Shown: one piece after another, positions 23,977-35,882 of the stretch | Position numbering within the stretch: position 1 is the stretch's first letter | Layout: each line of letters opens with the position of its first letter | NCBI GenBank assembly: GCA_032358255.1 | Contig: JAULBX010016749.1 | Span: 1-64,000, forward strand | Direction of reading: 5' to 3' | Origin: Heterotrichella gracilis | Taxonomy: Eukaryota; Sar; Xanthophyceae; Tribonematales; Xanthonemataceae | DNA length: 64,000 bases | Notes under the pieces: model-generated | What the model was told of the DNA's origin: nothing | The model's database searches: none | What the model saw: the letters and a program-made list of their open reading frames with translations, nothing else | Program-made: the position numbers and the translations under genes

Positions 23977-26591
23977 TCACCACCTCAGCGCCACCGCCAC
24001 CTGGCAGCACACCAGCGCAGCCATGGCCAGGTTGGCCCCCGCCGTGGACCCGCCCTGCGCCCGTGCCAGGTGCACGTGGTGGCGCTCCGGCCCCGCAAAC
24101 CCGCGCGCCTGCATGGCCACCGCAATTGCTGCGCTGCGCTGCATGAGGTTGCTCAGGAGCTTGCTGCCCAGCTGGAGCACCACCTGGGGGTGGGGGGTGG
24201 GGATAGGCAGGGGTGAGATTCGTGTTCATAGAAAAAGGGAAGGTGGCAAGGGATGGCGTGGACATTGGCTGCGCTGCGCTGCATGAGGTTGCTCAGGAGC
24301 TTGCTGCCCAGCTGGAGCACCACCTGAGGGTGTGGGGGAGGGGTTTATAGGGGAAGATACCATTTTGTGAAAATGGGAAGGGCTGTGGGGTACGCGAGGG
24401 CATTGTTGGGAACGCAACCTGTTCGCCGGCCTAGGGTGGCTATGATCCATGGAGTGGCAGGGCAGGGTGAAAGCATGGAGGCCAGAGTCATGCAGGCGAA
24501 AACATGTCCGACTACGCATGCCCGACGGGCCATTGAACGGCGTGCTTAATGCGTCGCTGCACACGTAATCTATGCTAGGGTATCCCCACCTGCAGCTTGC
24601 CGCTGAAGCCCAGCGCTGCCCAGTTAATGCCCCGCACCGCCACCCCCAGCAGGAAGCTCCTCAGCTCATCGAACACCAGGTCCAGGAACCGAATGGACAG
24701 CAGCAGGGTGAGGCCGATCTCCTTCACAGGGAGGCGCAGCACTCGAAAGGGGGAGAGGAGGTCGGTGAGGGCCAGGGCCAGCTGCTCCGGCGGGGTGGTG
24801 GTCAGGCACAGGCTGGCGCCTTGCAGGGACAAAATAAACAGACATTAAAAATTAACAGATGTATTGCCGGTAGAGCATAATAACATATAACAAGTTGATT
24901 TAAAAATCAAAGCTTACGCGGTAGAATTTCACCGTATATAATAATCACTGCGCAGCCTGGCAGGTGCGTTGGCAAAGGAGGGAAATAGCTATGCTAGCAA
25001 AGAGGAGGACCATCATCAACCCCCCCTGGCCACACTATCCTCTCCTATTACACCCACCTTGCAGGGCCACAAAGGTGAGCGCGACAGTGGTGTTTGCCAG
25101 GGAGAGGGAGCGCCTGGTGAGCGTGAAAAAGAACAGGTTGGCGATCACGTAAGTGTAGCTGGTGGCGGCTTTGAGGGGGGCGGTGATGCCGTCCAATCCC
25201 AGGGTGGGCGCCCGGGATTGCAGCAAGGGGGGAATGCTATCCGCCGAAAGGGTGGTGAAGCACCATAGGAAGAAGCAGAGGCCGCCGATGCGCAGGAGCT
25301 GTTGGCGGGCCAGGGGGCGGGGGAGCGATACGAGGGTAAGCAGGGAGAGTACCCCGCAGGCCAGGAAGCGCACTGGGTTGGAGGCGCGCGCCACCACTAT
25401 CAAGGTGGCGAGCAGCCACAGCTGGGGAGGTGAACGGGGAGGGAACAGGGTCAGATGGGATATGGGCAGGATATGGGCGTGAGGATGGGGTTTCATATGA
25501 CAGATGACGCGCAAGGGCGTGCAAGGCACGTGCTGGTTGTGGCAGGAGGGCAGGCAAAGACGTACACCCTGGTGCATGAGCCACTGCTTGGATGTGCAGT
25601 GTAGTCCTTAGTGAGAGCAAAACACCGCAGGACCTGACGTCTTGCAATGGGGAGTCGCATCATGAACCCTAATGTTTGGATTCCGACCCACCTGTTTCAG
25701 TCGCGCGTCCACATTGTGGAAGAACTGGCGCGGCTGGGGTATGTAGGAGCTGCAGAGGGGTAGGGGGGGAGGGTCACAAACCCCACAGTAGGGTTGATGC
25801 AGAACCCTTGACTAGGGTTCAGGACATGTTGGAAAAGCGGGTCGGTGAGTGTGCACATGCACTCCATATATACAGCCCCAACACACATGAAGCAGTCAGG
25901 CACTTTGGGTAGGTTGGCAACCCTACAACAGGGTTCTGTAGCTGGTCCCACGCGGAAACTGGCCCTATTGCGCTGTGCGTATGGTATCGCATGTGTGCAG
26001 TAGGCCCCGCAGGTTGTGCGCCCTGCTGAGCTGTGATGCACTTACCTGTAGGGGGTGGACGAGAGGTTGAGCAACCCCACCAGGGGGTTTGGTATTGACT
26101 TAGGGAGGCGGGGCACCCAGGTTGCACCACCACCTGCACCAGAGAGCAGCATGGTTGCAAGATGGTGGTTTGTAGATGCGAGTGCAAGGGGATGGGTCTG
26201 CCCTGTGCAGGCACTGCAACGTGTGCAAACTGGGTAGGAGATGTGCGGTCTACCGCGTTAGAAACAACGCGCATGCCACCAATGGCGCAGGAACTGGGGC
26301 AGGCGCGTGTGCATCACGCGCCCACAAACTAGCATGGTTGTTGGCAGCCAGGGGCACGTCTTCCTGGACTGCATGCGTGCAAGGCTACCCACACCCACCA
26401 GCTTGTAGCACAGTCTGCCTTGTTTCTCTGCCTTGCCTCACCCAGCAGGGCTTGCCAGGGCTACTGTTGCGTTTAAAGCTCAAGTTTTTGCCTTTGAGGT
26501 GAGCAAACTGGGTTATATGGCTTGATAGACACGCGGACCCTAGCCGATGGGGCTGGCTGCAGAGCTTGGGTGCGCACATCAGAGGGGGCAT
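23977..26591 (-). CDS. ABCI12: Plastid ECF transporter T-component, ABCI12-like (6 exons)
   Basis: EcfT/CbiQ-type subunits are membrane couplers of energy-coupling-factor ABC importers; in plants ABCI12 is a chloroplast member. Exons: 26399-26591, 26046-26133, 25692-25749, 25058-25421, 24590-24819, 23977-24183. Phases match and give 379 aa, near the plant length of about 390. The first exon is a transit peptide (MPPLMCAPKLCSQ...). The mature part reads GATWVPRLPKSIPNPL, then RQFFHNVDARLKQ, then hydrophobic helices (LWLLATLIVVARA, LRIGGLCFFLWCF), then TTPPEQLALAL, EIGLTLLLSIRFLDLVFDE and the coupling motif AMQARGF (A337-R338-G339). The last exon could instead splice after CTGCCAG near 24010, so the extreme C-terminus is uncertain. 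Substrate unknown. Confidence 0.86.
24268..24328 (-). repeat. Copy of the ABCI12 exon 6 5' part with its acceptor
   Basis: About 60 bp are repeated almost exactly from 24127-24188, encoding VVLQLGSKLLSNLMQRSAA and keeping an ag acceptor (ccctcag). The similarity ends abruptly where the exon continues in the true copy. Use of this copy as an exon would break the frame after 20 codons. Confidence 0.85.
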
Positions 26592-28013
26592 GCCATCGAA
26601 GAGTCAAAGATGCGGTTTGCAGTAGGTCTGCACTGTGTTGAAGCGCCCTAACAGAATAAACTACACTCGTTAGAGTCGGTGCGCAACAACTTTGCTGCAG
26701 CGAAGTGGGCTAGCCAGGGATAAGGCTGGCTAAATCAGGGCCAGCTTGAGCATGCGTAACGGGGAGGTATGCATGCATCTGCACACATAATGCATGCATG
26801 CAACCCAGGTATTTGAGAATAAAACCTCTAAGCCTGCCTGCAGAAGCACACGTACTAAGTGCTGTTTGTGTTGAACCTGCTGTGCTGAGTATGCCCTTTG
26901 TTCGAACTTAAACCAAACCAACCAGGTTTCCAGCGCACAGTTTCCTTGCTGGACGCTAGTGGTGCACCCGCGTCTCGCCGTTCCATAGTTTACCAATCAC
27001 TTTGACGTTGCTGGTGCCGAAAACCACTTCGAAACGCTGGTCCTTAAAACCCCAGCACCTTGCGAGGTGAGCATGCATATGCCGCCACCGTGGTGTGCAT
27101 GCGCCGCTTGCGACTGCGCTGTGCACATTTACCACCTGCCCAGCTGGATGCAGTGCTTCCAAATAGCCTGCACAATATCACGCACCCCTCCCTATCGTTG
27201 CACGCTACAGCACTTAGCACGCACTTCACCGAGGTAGCCTGCCCCTGTACTTTGCAGACCCAGTAGCACATGCCCGTCCTTTTGCACTCGTTATCCTTTC
27301 AATGAGTGTGCACTCTGTCCACTGACAGGGATGTACACACAGGCTCCACACGATGGGCCACCCCAGCACTGCTGCGCCTGCCAGCATGGGAGCCACAACC
27401 CTTCTCTAGGGTTCAGAACGCCACAGCCGTTTTCCGTTCGATAAGGGTCAGGCCACAACAGGTGTAACCTTTCGGTAGGGTCAGGCTCACACGCAGCTGC
27501 AGCGTGCCACAGGGTGCAAGCCCCAGGGGCCCCAAGGGAGGCACAGTATGAAGGGCGACGAGGGGTGGGGAGGCGGAGGGAGGGCAGGAGGACGGGGAGG
27601 CAGAGGAGGGAGGGGAGGGAGGGGAGGGAGGGGAGGGAGGGGAGGCAAGGTGTGCCCCACCCCTTGAATTGCCCTTGCATATGGGCATGGTGTGCTCTTC
27701 ACAGCTTCTGGGGTCCTAGGCACCGCACTTCCCGGTGCCTGTGGTGATATGCACATCGCTGTCACGGCAGATACCCACCTTTTTTCCTATACTGCATTAT
27801 ATAAGACTACATCATGTACCCTTGCTCACTCAACCTCGCTGGCTGCTCATTTGTAAACCTCGTCAATGTAATCACTGGATAACCTGCATCGAATCACCCA
27901 TCCCATGCCCCAACACATGTTGCATCCCATATGGCCATGAATGCAGCAACGCCTTGCACTTCCAGTTTGCTACCATCTCTGAACCCTGCGCCCCCTGGTC
28001 CCATTTGCCGCAG
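26592..28013. promoter_or_regulatory. Divergent spacer between ABCI12 and Bud22-like genes
   Basis: The two genes point away from each other here, so their promoters lie in this 1.4 kb. The Bud22-like gene may have a 5' exon here that I could not define. One minus-strand open end near 26956-27060 (FEVVFGTSNVKVIGKLW) looks protein-like but has no partner exon. A purine-only tract lies at 27596-27650. Confidence 0.35.
27596..27650 (+). repeat. GGGAGGGA polypurine tract
   Basis: Runs of GGGA(GG) repeat for about 55 bases with almost no pyrimidine, preceded by a looser purine tract from 27540. Four or more G-runs in close spacing would allow a G-quadruplex, and the mirror symmetry would allow triplex DNA. 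Confidence 0.85.
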
Positions 28014-31000
28014 TTCTTCAAGCGTGGCCCTGCCCTGCTGGCCCCTCACACCAAGTTCCGGGGGAAACCCCGCCCTGTGAAAACCCTAGAGCAGTGCACC
28101 AACAGGTGGCTCAGGGAGCTGCGCAAGGTGGGGTGTGAGGGGTTGTGGTAGGGTTTTACATGTGTTGGGAACCCCGGGACATTCTGACTGCAGGAACCTT
28201 GTGACAGTGTTTCATACCAGCTTGGCTGGAATCTCCGCATCAAGTTTTGCTGTGCACCTGCGCGCCGCTAAGAACGCCGGTAGCTGCATCATCCATGACA
28301 TAAAAACCCTAGACGGCCCTAAAACCCTTAGCAAATGTGCATGTGCAGGCTGCCAAGATGGCCCTAGAAAACCCTTACAAGCCCTGCACCAACCCCCCCA
28401 AACCCTTATCAAGTGCGCACCTGCAGGCCGCCAAGAAGGCCCGCAGCTTCCAGCTGCAGCGCATCATCAGGGATATAAAGGCGGGGAAGGAGGCCTCCGC
28501 CAAAGGTAGGGTTGCTTGCCGTGGTGCACCACTACCTAGTAAGCCACACTGCAATTCAGCATTGCAGCGAGATCACCAGCACATGGTTGGCTGTGGCCTT
28601 TGCAACCCTACACTGTGTTGCAAGAGTTCCCAGGGTTCTGGGGTTATGTGTCAGGTAATTTAATGACCGGCAAGTGGCTTTTGCCCGTATGAATTGCAAG
28701 GTTTAGCCTGCTCATCAATTGCATTGCTTTCCCCCCTTGCAGACGACGTCGTCAGCCGCGGAGCCAAGAGCGAGGAGCTGCTCCCATTGGCCAGGAGCGT
28801 GCAGCTGGATGACATTGTGGAAAAGGTGGGCACGCGAGAAATTGCATGAATTGGGGTAACATTGGGGTGTTGGGCACCTGTGTGCTGGTCAGGGACTATC
28901 CATTGGATAAATACTAGAAAAATGTAAAAGATGGCAGGGAGGTATCTACTGAATGTGATGATGTAAGGGTGCATTTTGAATTTTTTTTAGCACGCACATG
29001 TCCACCACCCCTTGTGTGACAATAGAAGTATTTTTTACACGTTTGCACCTGGTGAGACCTTTCAGGAGCAAATAAGCATGCAATTGTATTTCTTTATATA
29101 AAACTCTTACCTAGGCTTGATGCATGCAGGCCGCGTTCCTGTGTGGGATCGACCCACAAGCAGCCATGGAGTCCAAACCTGGTGCAACACCAGCCAATGA
29201 CAAAGAAGATGAACCATCACCAGGCAATGAAGATGCACCTGGTTCATCACCGGCCAATGAGCAAGGAAATGACCCATCACCAGCCAATGAGGAAGGAGGT
29301 GGTCCATCAGCAGCCAATGAGGAGCAGCCAGCAGCAGCCCCAGGCAATGGAGTCACAGGGGAGCTTCGAGACCGGCTGATGGGGCGCATGCTTGGGTGCA
29401 AGTGCCTGAGGGAGCAGGTGGCTGCCATACTGGAGGAGAAGGCCAAGAGGGCAGGTGGGTGCTCGGATTTGATGGTTGTGAGGGAGCAGGGGCTGTGCAG
29501 TGATGTCACCCCCCTGGGCAATGTAGGGGCGTTTGGAGACCTGTTGTTAGGGTTTGTGGATTTGTCAGAGTTTATCCCGAAAGCGGCGACCCAACTATAT
29601 ACAGGCATTGGTCCTTGCGCATCGCCAGGCTGTGGTGCATGCTGCTGGCCTCTTGAGTGGTTTTGCAGGAATGTGGGGCCCAGGTGGTGGCAGACTACAT
29701 GGTCTGGTCTAGGTTGTTTGCCTCCCAACTCTACCCTTGTGTGTTCTCTATTTCTTTGTTGCTGCGTGCAGCTTGGGATGCTGCCAGGCTCATTTGCTGG
29801 TAACGGACTGGGACTGTGCAGCTGTGTTTAGGGTTTAGGTTTTGGTTTATCCTTGGTTGTTACCGTGCAGCTGCGGAGGCCAAGGAGGCAGAAGAAGAAG
29901 AAGATGCGCAAGGGGAGGAGACAGGGGTGTCCCCCCGCGCAGGCCCCAGCCAGCCTCCGCAAGGGGTGAAGAAGCCTGGTGGCAAGAAGCGTAAGGTGGA
30001 GAGCGGGAGTGACAGTGAAGGGGAGGTATCTGAGGATGGGGCTGCTGCGGGCCTGGTGCTGCAGCGCCTGGCGCATGCAAGGTGGGTAGGGCAGGGAAAA
30101 GAACATGGGGAGGGATTTGTGGATGCGCTCTAATCTTATCTTTTGCGTGTTCCCCTGATCTCGTACTCCACGTGTGTGTCTTGTGCAACCACCCTTACTA
30201 AGCCTTGACAAGTTCTAATACCGGGAATTGGAAGCATGTGAATTTGGGTGTGATGGAGGTCCACTAAAATTTTGTTTCCTACCCGTGCAGGGATCAGGGG
30301 GAGGAATCAGGCAGTGATGAGTCGGGTGTGATCGGGTGGTCTGACATGGATGAGGAGGGGGGCAGCGATAGTGAGGAGGGGTCCTCTGGCGGGGAGGGCC
30401 ACAGTCGGCATGGAGGGGGGAAAGAGAAGCCCGGGGCTGGTGGGAAGGTGCGTCCGCATGAGGAATACACTGAAGTGAAGGTGGACAGAGTTTTGGGTTG
30501 AAATTTGCATTGTCCAATGTGATGCGCTCCCTGGCAATTTCTTGGCTTCGACCCGATCATGGCAGGGAGGATGATTAAGTGCCTGCATGGTGTATTTTTT
30601 CTTGACATGTGTCTGCTCTCCTCTATGAAATAGACGCACAAACAACCCTAACGCTCCAAAGCCCCTGGCAGTGCACCTCAACCTTGCCTTTGACAACCAG
30701 GGAAGGTCATGTATCAAAGCACAGCATATAAGTCAGGACCCAGTGTGAATTTGTTGAATTGCCTTTCTTTGGCCTTGTTTTGCAGGGCGGGGCCCCACCG
30801 CATCAGGGCGGCAAGGGGAGCGACAAACAGGAAAAGCAGGGGAAGGGACCACCCAAAAAGCAGCCCAAGAAGAAGAAAAATAGGCTGGGGCAGCGGGAGA
30901 GGAAGCGACTGGCGCTGGCCCCTGAAGGGGGACACGACAAGTGGAAGAAGGGCGGGGTGGAGAAACGGGGGGAGAAGGATATCCGCTTCAGGGAGAGGGG

Positions 31001-31973
31001 AGGGAAGCAGGGGGGGCAAGGGGAGCGGCTCCCACCCCCACCTCCCTGCACTCTGGCCAATGGTGGCGTGGCTGGGGGTGGCAGGGGGCCCGGGCGTGGG
31101 GCGGTGGGGGCCCGTGGCGGCAGGGGTGGGGGCCGCATGGGGGGTTCACGTGGGGCGCATGTGGCGCAGCCTGGTGGGAGGGGGCAAGGGGGGATGGCCA
31201 AGGCACAACCTCCCAAGGCGCAGCCAGCCAAGGTGGGTAAATTGCATTGGCAAGGGGAGTGGAGGCATGGGGTGTAGTGGTGGTGAAGTGCATGCTTTGC
31301 AGCATGGGGTGTGGCGGAAAGGGAATTGCGTTGCATTTCCGTGGCTTGACAGTGGTGAGCCTGGTGTGGGTATGGTGGCATGCAGTCTAGGTATAATTGA
31401 GGGATTTTATGCGGTCATTTTGCATTTTATCGTTTCCATTTGCAATCCTTGCTGACCCACCAGCAACAGCATCGTTTGCACAGTTNNNNNNNNNNNNNNN
31501 NNNNNNNNNNNNNNNNNNNNNNNNNNNNNNNNNNNNNNNNNNNNNNNNNNNNNNNNNNNNNNNNNNNNNNNNNNNNNNNNNNNNNGGTTTCCCGCCACTC
31601 AACCAGCAACAGCATCGTTTGCACAGTTGGTTTCCCGCCACTCAACCAGCAACAGCATCGTTTGCACAGTTGGTTTCCCGCCACTCAACCAGCAACAGCA
31701 TCGTTCGCACAGTTGGTTTCCCGCCACTCAACCAGCACCTTTCAGGCATGCTTGGCAGCTGGCGCTGTAGGGCAAACACATGTTGTCATCCCGTGGCAAG
31801 ACCTGCTGCATCGCCAGCCTGTCACTATCTGGCTTATGAAAAGGGGAAGCTGACTGTGATCAACGTGTGTGTAGGAGGAGGCGATGCACCCGTCGTGGGT
31901 GGCCAAGAAGGCCATGCACCAAAAGATCAGCTTGGATGCGCCCAAGGGCAAGAAAGTGGTGTTTGATGATTGA
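28014..31973 (+). CDS. Bud22/SRFBP1-like nucleolar protein (start not found)
   Basis: Exons: 28014-28127, 28427-28505, 28743-28825, 29130-29454, 29871-30081, 30291-30447, 30786-31232, 31875-31973. All phases join, giving about 504 codons. In yeast Bud22 acts in 18S rRNA maturation. The Bud22 pattern is seen as a basic helix AAKKARSFQLQRIIRDIKA, then acidic Ser/Glu/Asp tracts with a lysine cluster (KKRKVESGSDSEGE). A basic GGKGSDKQEKQGKG...KKKKN region follows, then the C-terminal signature MHPSWVAKKA and GKKVVFDD before the stop. Exon 29130-29454 holds imperfect PSPANE repeats. The exon at 28014 lacks an ATG, so an upstream exon is missing. The intron before the last exon contains the assembly gap. 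Family assignment rests on both ends; the middle is low complexity. Confidence 0.62.
28253..28371 (+). repeat. Two degenerate copies of the Bud22-like exon at 28427
   Basis: 28253-28312 resembles the whole exon (CTGC.GCCGCTAAGAA...GCATCATC..TGACATAAA) with an internal deletion. 28334-28371 repeats only the acceptor and first codons (GTGCAGGCTGCCAAGATGGCC). Both precede the intact exon at 28427-28505. Confidence 0.75.
31457..31737 (+). repeat. 43-bp minisatellite interrupted by an assembly gap
   Basis: Units begin at 31586, 31629, 31672 and 31715, each starting GGTTTCCCGCCACTCAACCA and almost identical. A part unit ends at 31485 just before the gap, so the array spans the gap. It lies in the last intron of the Bud22-like gene. 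Confidence 0.95.
31486..31585. other. Assembly gap (exactly 100 N)
   Basis: The run of exactly 100 N is a conventional placeholder for a gap of unknown size. Any reading frame shown across it is meaningless. Both edges lie in the 43-bp repeat, which explains the assembly break. Confidence 0.99.
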
Positions 31974-33669
31974 GGGCAGGGCAGGGAGTGGCGTTGCTGC
32001 CTGGCAATGAATCCCTCTCCACCCCCCGTGTGACACCGATTTGCCTGCGCGGTACTTGACCTCCTGTGGAGTCCCCAAGTTGCTGTTTCTCGTGCTCCCC
32101 TGGTGCAATAGAGGAGGATTATATTTTGTGCACAGCCCCGGTCACCAGAACGCCAGGATGTGTGTGCATACCGATGCTTCCTGTCATTACTTCCTGCAGT
32201 CATGTTGTAGGACGATGTTGGTTGAGCGGTACCAGCATGGTACCAGTGCCACTGCAAGTGTCGTCCACGCATGCACATGGACGCATGCCGTGTGATTTTA
32301 TTATATATTTGCCGGTGCGTAAGTGGCGTTGTCAATGATTGACAGGTTTCAAGCGCTCCAGATTGAGCATGCTTGTACATGTAAGCTGAGGTTTGTCGAG
32401 AGCTCCTGAGGTCTCAGACTGTGTCGTAGTGTGCACTGTACCCTGCCAACTTCCCCAGTGCATGGACTACAAAGTGGTGACCACAGGTGTCCAGTGCCAC
32501 AATTGAACAACATCGACTGATGCCGGCGACACAGTGTACGCAGAGCAAAGGCAATCGTTATTATAGAGTGCAGTGCATGACCACCTTGCAGACCCCCTTT
32601 ACTTCGCGCAGGTCTTCCCTTTCTTCCTTTTTGATTGCAGGCAATATTGCAAGTCACTACAAGGTTATCACTCTGACTTGGCGTGGGGATAGTTCAACTG
32701 TCTCTGGGCCAGCCTGGGTGACCCATTCTTTCCACCCCCATAACCTCACTTTAGGGTTTAGGGTCAGCCTGGAGAACCAGTAGCCTAGATGGTGACGTAG
32801 ATGTGCAGATATCTGCAAATATATGCCCCGCGAGCAGGTTAACTTGTCTTCAAATGCGCGTGCGTGCGTACCCACTTTTTCATTTAACGGCGCAGAGTGG
32901 TCCTGAAGTAGCAAACGGCCTGCCGTTGCCAGTCTGCATGCATGCATCTTTATGCATGCATACATGCCCACCTGTGCTTGCAGCGCCCTGCTGGCGCTCT
33001 ATACCTAGCACACCCTGCAGATGACTCGAGATATAAATTCGCAGTGCAGCATGGTGGCAGCCTATTGCTAAAGCCTTCCCTTCCAAACCCGCCGAGGCTA
33101 TGCCATCCTCCTACTGGATTAGAAGCTAACAAGGGCCTTGAAAAGGCGTTGATGGGAAGCTAAACAGCGCCACAGCCACTGTTGACCCTCCAAGGGGGTA
33201 TAATTTACTAACAGCCAGCCACAGGAGCAAGCGCACCGCAGCACCAGCGGTAGCCTCTGGGGTGGCACCCTGGCCTGTGATGCAGCCAGGCGTGCCTGCG
33301 CCATCCACATGCAAGGCCAGGAGAAAGGTGAGCATGGGAAACAACACGGCTTGCACAGCTGCCGGCCTATGGGTATGGCGGAGCAGTGTTGAGCCATGGG
33401 TAGCAAACCACAGGATGCAGTGTATCAACCCTTGGGAGGGTGGGTTGACACGCTGGGCGTGGCTTTGCTAGGGTAAACTCCCGGCGACAGCTTGTGCACT
33501 GGCTCGCCACTTACCTTTGAACCTGCAAGTATTCACGGATGAAGGGATAGGGTACAATACTTGGCGCGTATGGTGCCACACCCGCTGCACATTTATCCCT
33601 ACAGAAACCCTTGAGAAAACCCTTGTACAGGGTTCTCGATGGCTGCGCCCCCTCCCGCTGCTATTGGCC
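31974..33669. other. Spacer between two plus-strand genes
   Basis: This holds the 3' UTR of the Bud22-like gene, with a possible TGTAA poly(A) signal (the usual chlorophyte type) at 32380-32384. It also holds the 5' side of the cupin gene. No conserved reading frame was found. Confidence 0.4.
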
Positions 33670-35882
33670 ATGCTCACCTGCTGCTCCCTGCTGGTCTACG
33701 CGTGGCTCAGCTGGACCCTAAGCAAGGGTTTCCGGGAGCCGGGGTACCGCGTTGTGCGGCGAAGGAACATAGGGCACAGCAAGCACAAGGTGAGCAGGGG
33801 CTAGGGTTTAGGGGTTTGGGAGCCCCAGTGGCAGCCTGGCTGAGGATGGGAACCCCTGTTGGGGTTCAGCATCCCCTTCGTTGCTGGGTGTAGGGTTTAT
33901 CCCCGTTTTGCATGCCCTATACCCTTGGGGCCGCTTTGCGCCTCAGCTCTCTGCCTTGGAGAGTTTAATGGACATGACGAGGTATACCCTACTCCAAACC
34001 CTGCCATGTATTCTACACAGAAGCACGAGTGTTACTGCACAACCACAGGGCGATTGCAGGGTAGTAGACCTCACTCCAATGCCGTACCCTACCGGTCTGC
34101 AAGATACCCTAAAGCAAACCCTCCCGCAGGGCCATCATTGGACGGTGGACCACACCCAGTGGGGCGGCAGCGCCAGCGCGAGTGAAGCCACGTGCCGCCA
34201 CCTGGCGACATTCGACGCCTCTGGGGATGGCAGGGGAAACGCGTTATATGTCAAGGGGGCGGCAGGGGGGTGGCCGGGGCTCAAGCTGCTGGGGAGGAAA
34301 CACCTGGAGCGGAATTCATTTTTCAGGTGGGTGGGGTTTAGGGTGTAGGGTTTCAGATATATGGGGCTCGGGTTTAGGGTGGTACCTGGGTGCTGCATAA
34401 GGATTCAGAGGGTTAGTGGCTTGTGTTGCAATGGCTGGCTAAGCATTTCCCATTGACATACACTAACACTCTCCCCCCACTTTCCCTGCAGTGGGCAGCT
34501 ATTAGTCTCCCCTACCCCCGTCTTCAGCATTTTCAACAACACCACGCAGCTAGCCGAAACAGCCTTCCAGGCCCCTAACGGCATCCTGCCGGGGCGCATC
34601 GTTGAAACCACATTTGCAGAATTTGTGCAACGAGCGGGGGGGCACCGGCGGGGCATAAATATGAAGCCTGTGGCGTGGCCCAAGGAGTGGTATTACTGGT
34701 CCAGCGTACCTCCCCAGTGGGGTGGGGTGAGGGAGATGCTGGGTGACCTCCCCTTTACCTGCTTTAATGCTTCCCAAGGTGGGTAGTGGAGGGGCGGGGG
34801 TGGTGATGGAGGTGGTGGTGAAACAATGTAGGATGGAGTAGCTGGGCAGCTGAATCATCAACAGATGCATGCATGCAAGCAGTGGGAAGCAACAGAATAC
34901 CGAAAGCCTACCAATTCCGTGTCGCCACCAGTACATGGCGTCAACCAGCGGGGATGTGGACCACCCCGCCAAATCAGTCAAACCTAGACCCCCCACTGCC
35001 ACCTCCAAACACCCGCCAGTACTTCCAGCACACCACGGGGTCAAAACCCCTCCTCCAGAACCCCAAACCCTCCTTCAAATTTTGAACCCCGCCCCCACGC
35101 AGGTCCCCACCGGCGGCTGGCGGGAGGCGTGCGCATTGGCGGTGCCAGGCTGCGTGTGACCCCCAAGGGTGCTGAGCACATGCTGCACTACGATGACGCA
35201 GCCAGCATGGTGGTGGTGGTGGAGGGCAGGAAGCAGGTGGGTGGGGGGTTGCGGGTGGGTGCAGGGGATGTGATAGTGGAGGGTGGTGGTGGGTGCATCT
35301 GCAGCCTGGATGCAGCCTTGGTATATACCTTAGGGCGCAGATGTCGTGACACGTGGCACATTTGTGTGGTGGACGTGTCACCACATCAGTGGCACATGAC
35401 CACCCCCATGTGACAGTACATGTGCTGTTCGTGAACAAAAATCCCCCCATATGTAACCACCCACATGTGCACATGCCGCCCCTCATGTCCACGGCCAAGC
35501 GACCACGCATATCGTCCTCCCCTTGCGCCTCTCGGCACCCTACCAAGCACCCTACCAATATACCTTCCTTCCTCCCTACCAAGCACCCAGCAGCAGCAGC
35601 AGCAACATCCCATTCCCTCCTGCTCCACAGGTTACCCTTGTCTCCTCCCTTGAAGTGCCCTACACCTACCCCTACCCCCCCAACCACTACCTCGCCAGGC
35701 GATCCCAAGTTGACCTCAACAACATCAATTTCACCGTGTTCCCCCTGGCCAAATTCTTGCATCCCCACAAGGTGGTGCTGGGTCCCGGGGATGCTGTTTT
35801 GTTCCCGCCCTACACGGCGCACGTGACAAAGAGCCTCACACCGGTGGTGTCACTATCTCTGAGGCTTAGAGCGCTGGACTAG
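33670..35882 (+). CDS. Membrane-anchored cupin/JmjC-like oxygenase (5 exons)
   Basis: Exons: 33670-33789, 34130-34326, 34492-34778, 35103-35236, 35631-35882. Phases match and give 329 aa ending at TAG 35880. The N-terminus is a short hydrophobic segment (MLTCCSLLVYAWLSW) followed by a basic stretch, suggesting a signal anchor with the domain in the lumen. The C-terminal half fits the cupin-8/JmjC fold. It has LHYDDAAS with the metal-binding H230-x-D232, then EGRKQVTL, then LGPGDAVLFPPYTAHV with the second histidine H310. Such proteins are Fe(II)/2-oxoglutarate hydroxylases or demethylases; substrate unknown. The start is the first ATG in the open frame; an acceptor at 33602 leaves room for an upstream exon. 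The final codons are duplicated 420 bp downstream. Confidence 0.68.

Noticed and set aside
26956-27060. Minus-strand open end with FEVVFGTSNVKVIGKLWNGE
   Set aside because: It reads like protein but has no ATG, no partner exon and no recognised family; too short to support.
27735-28013. Upstream extension of the first Bud22-like exon as coding
   Set aside because: The frame is open, but the residues lack any nucleolar-protein character, and a good acceptor (CCGCAG) at 28013 separates them from the coding part.
30803-31381. 192-codon Pro-rich minus-strand frame
   Set aside because: It is the antisense of the basic, Gly/Lys-rich Bud22-like exon, whose composition keeps several frames open.
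31387-31853. Frames running through the N block
   Set aside because: The gap is unsequenced; apparent continuity is an artefact.
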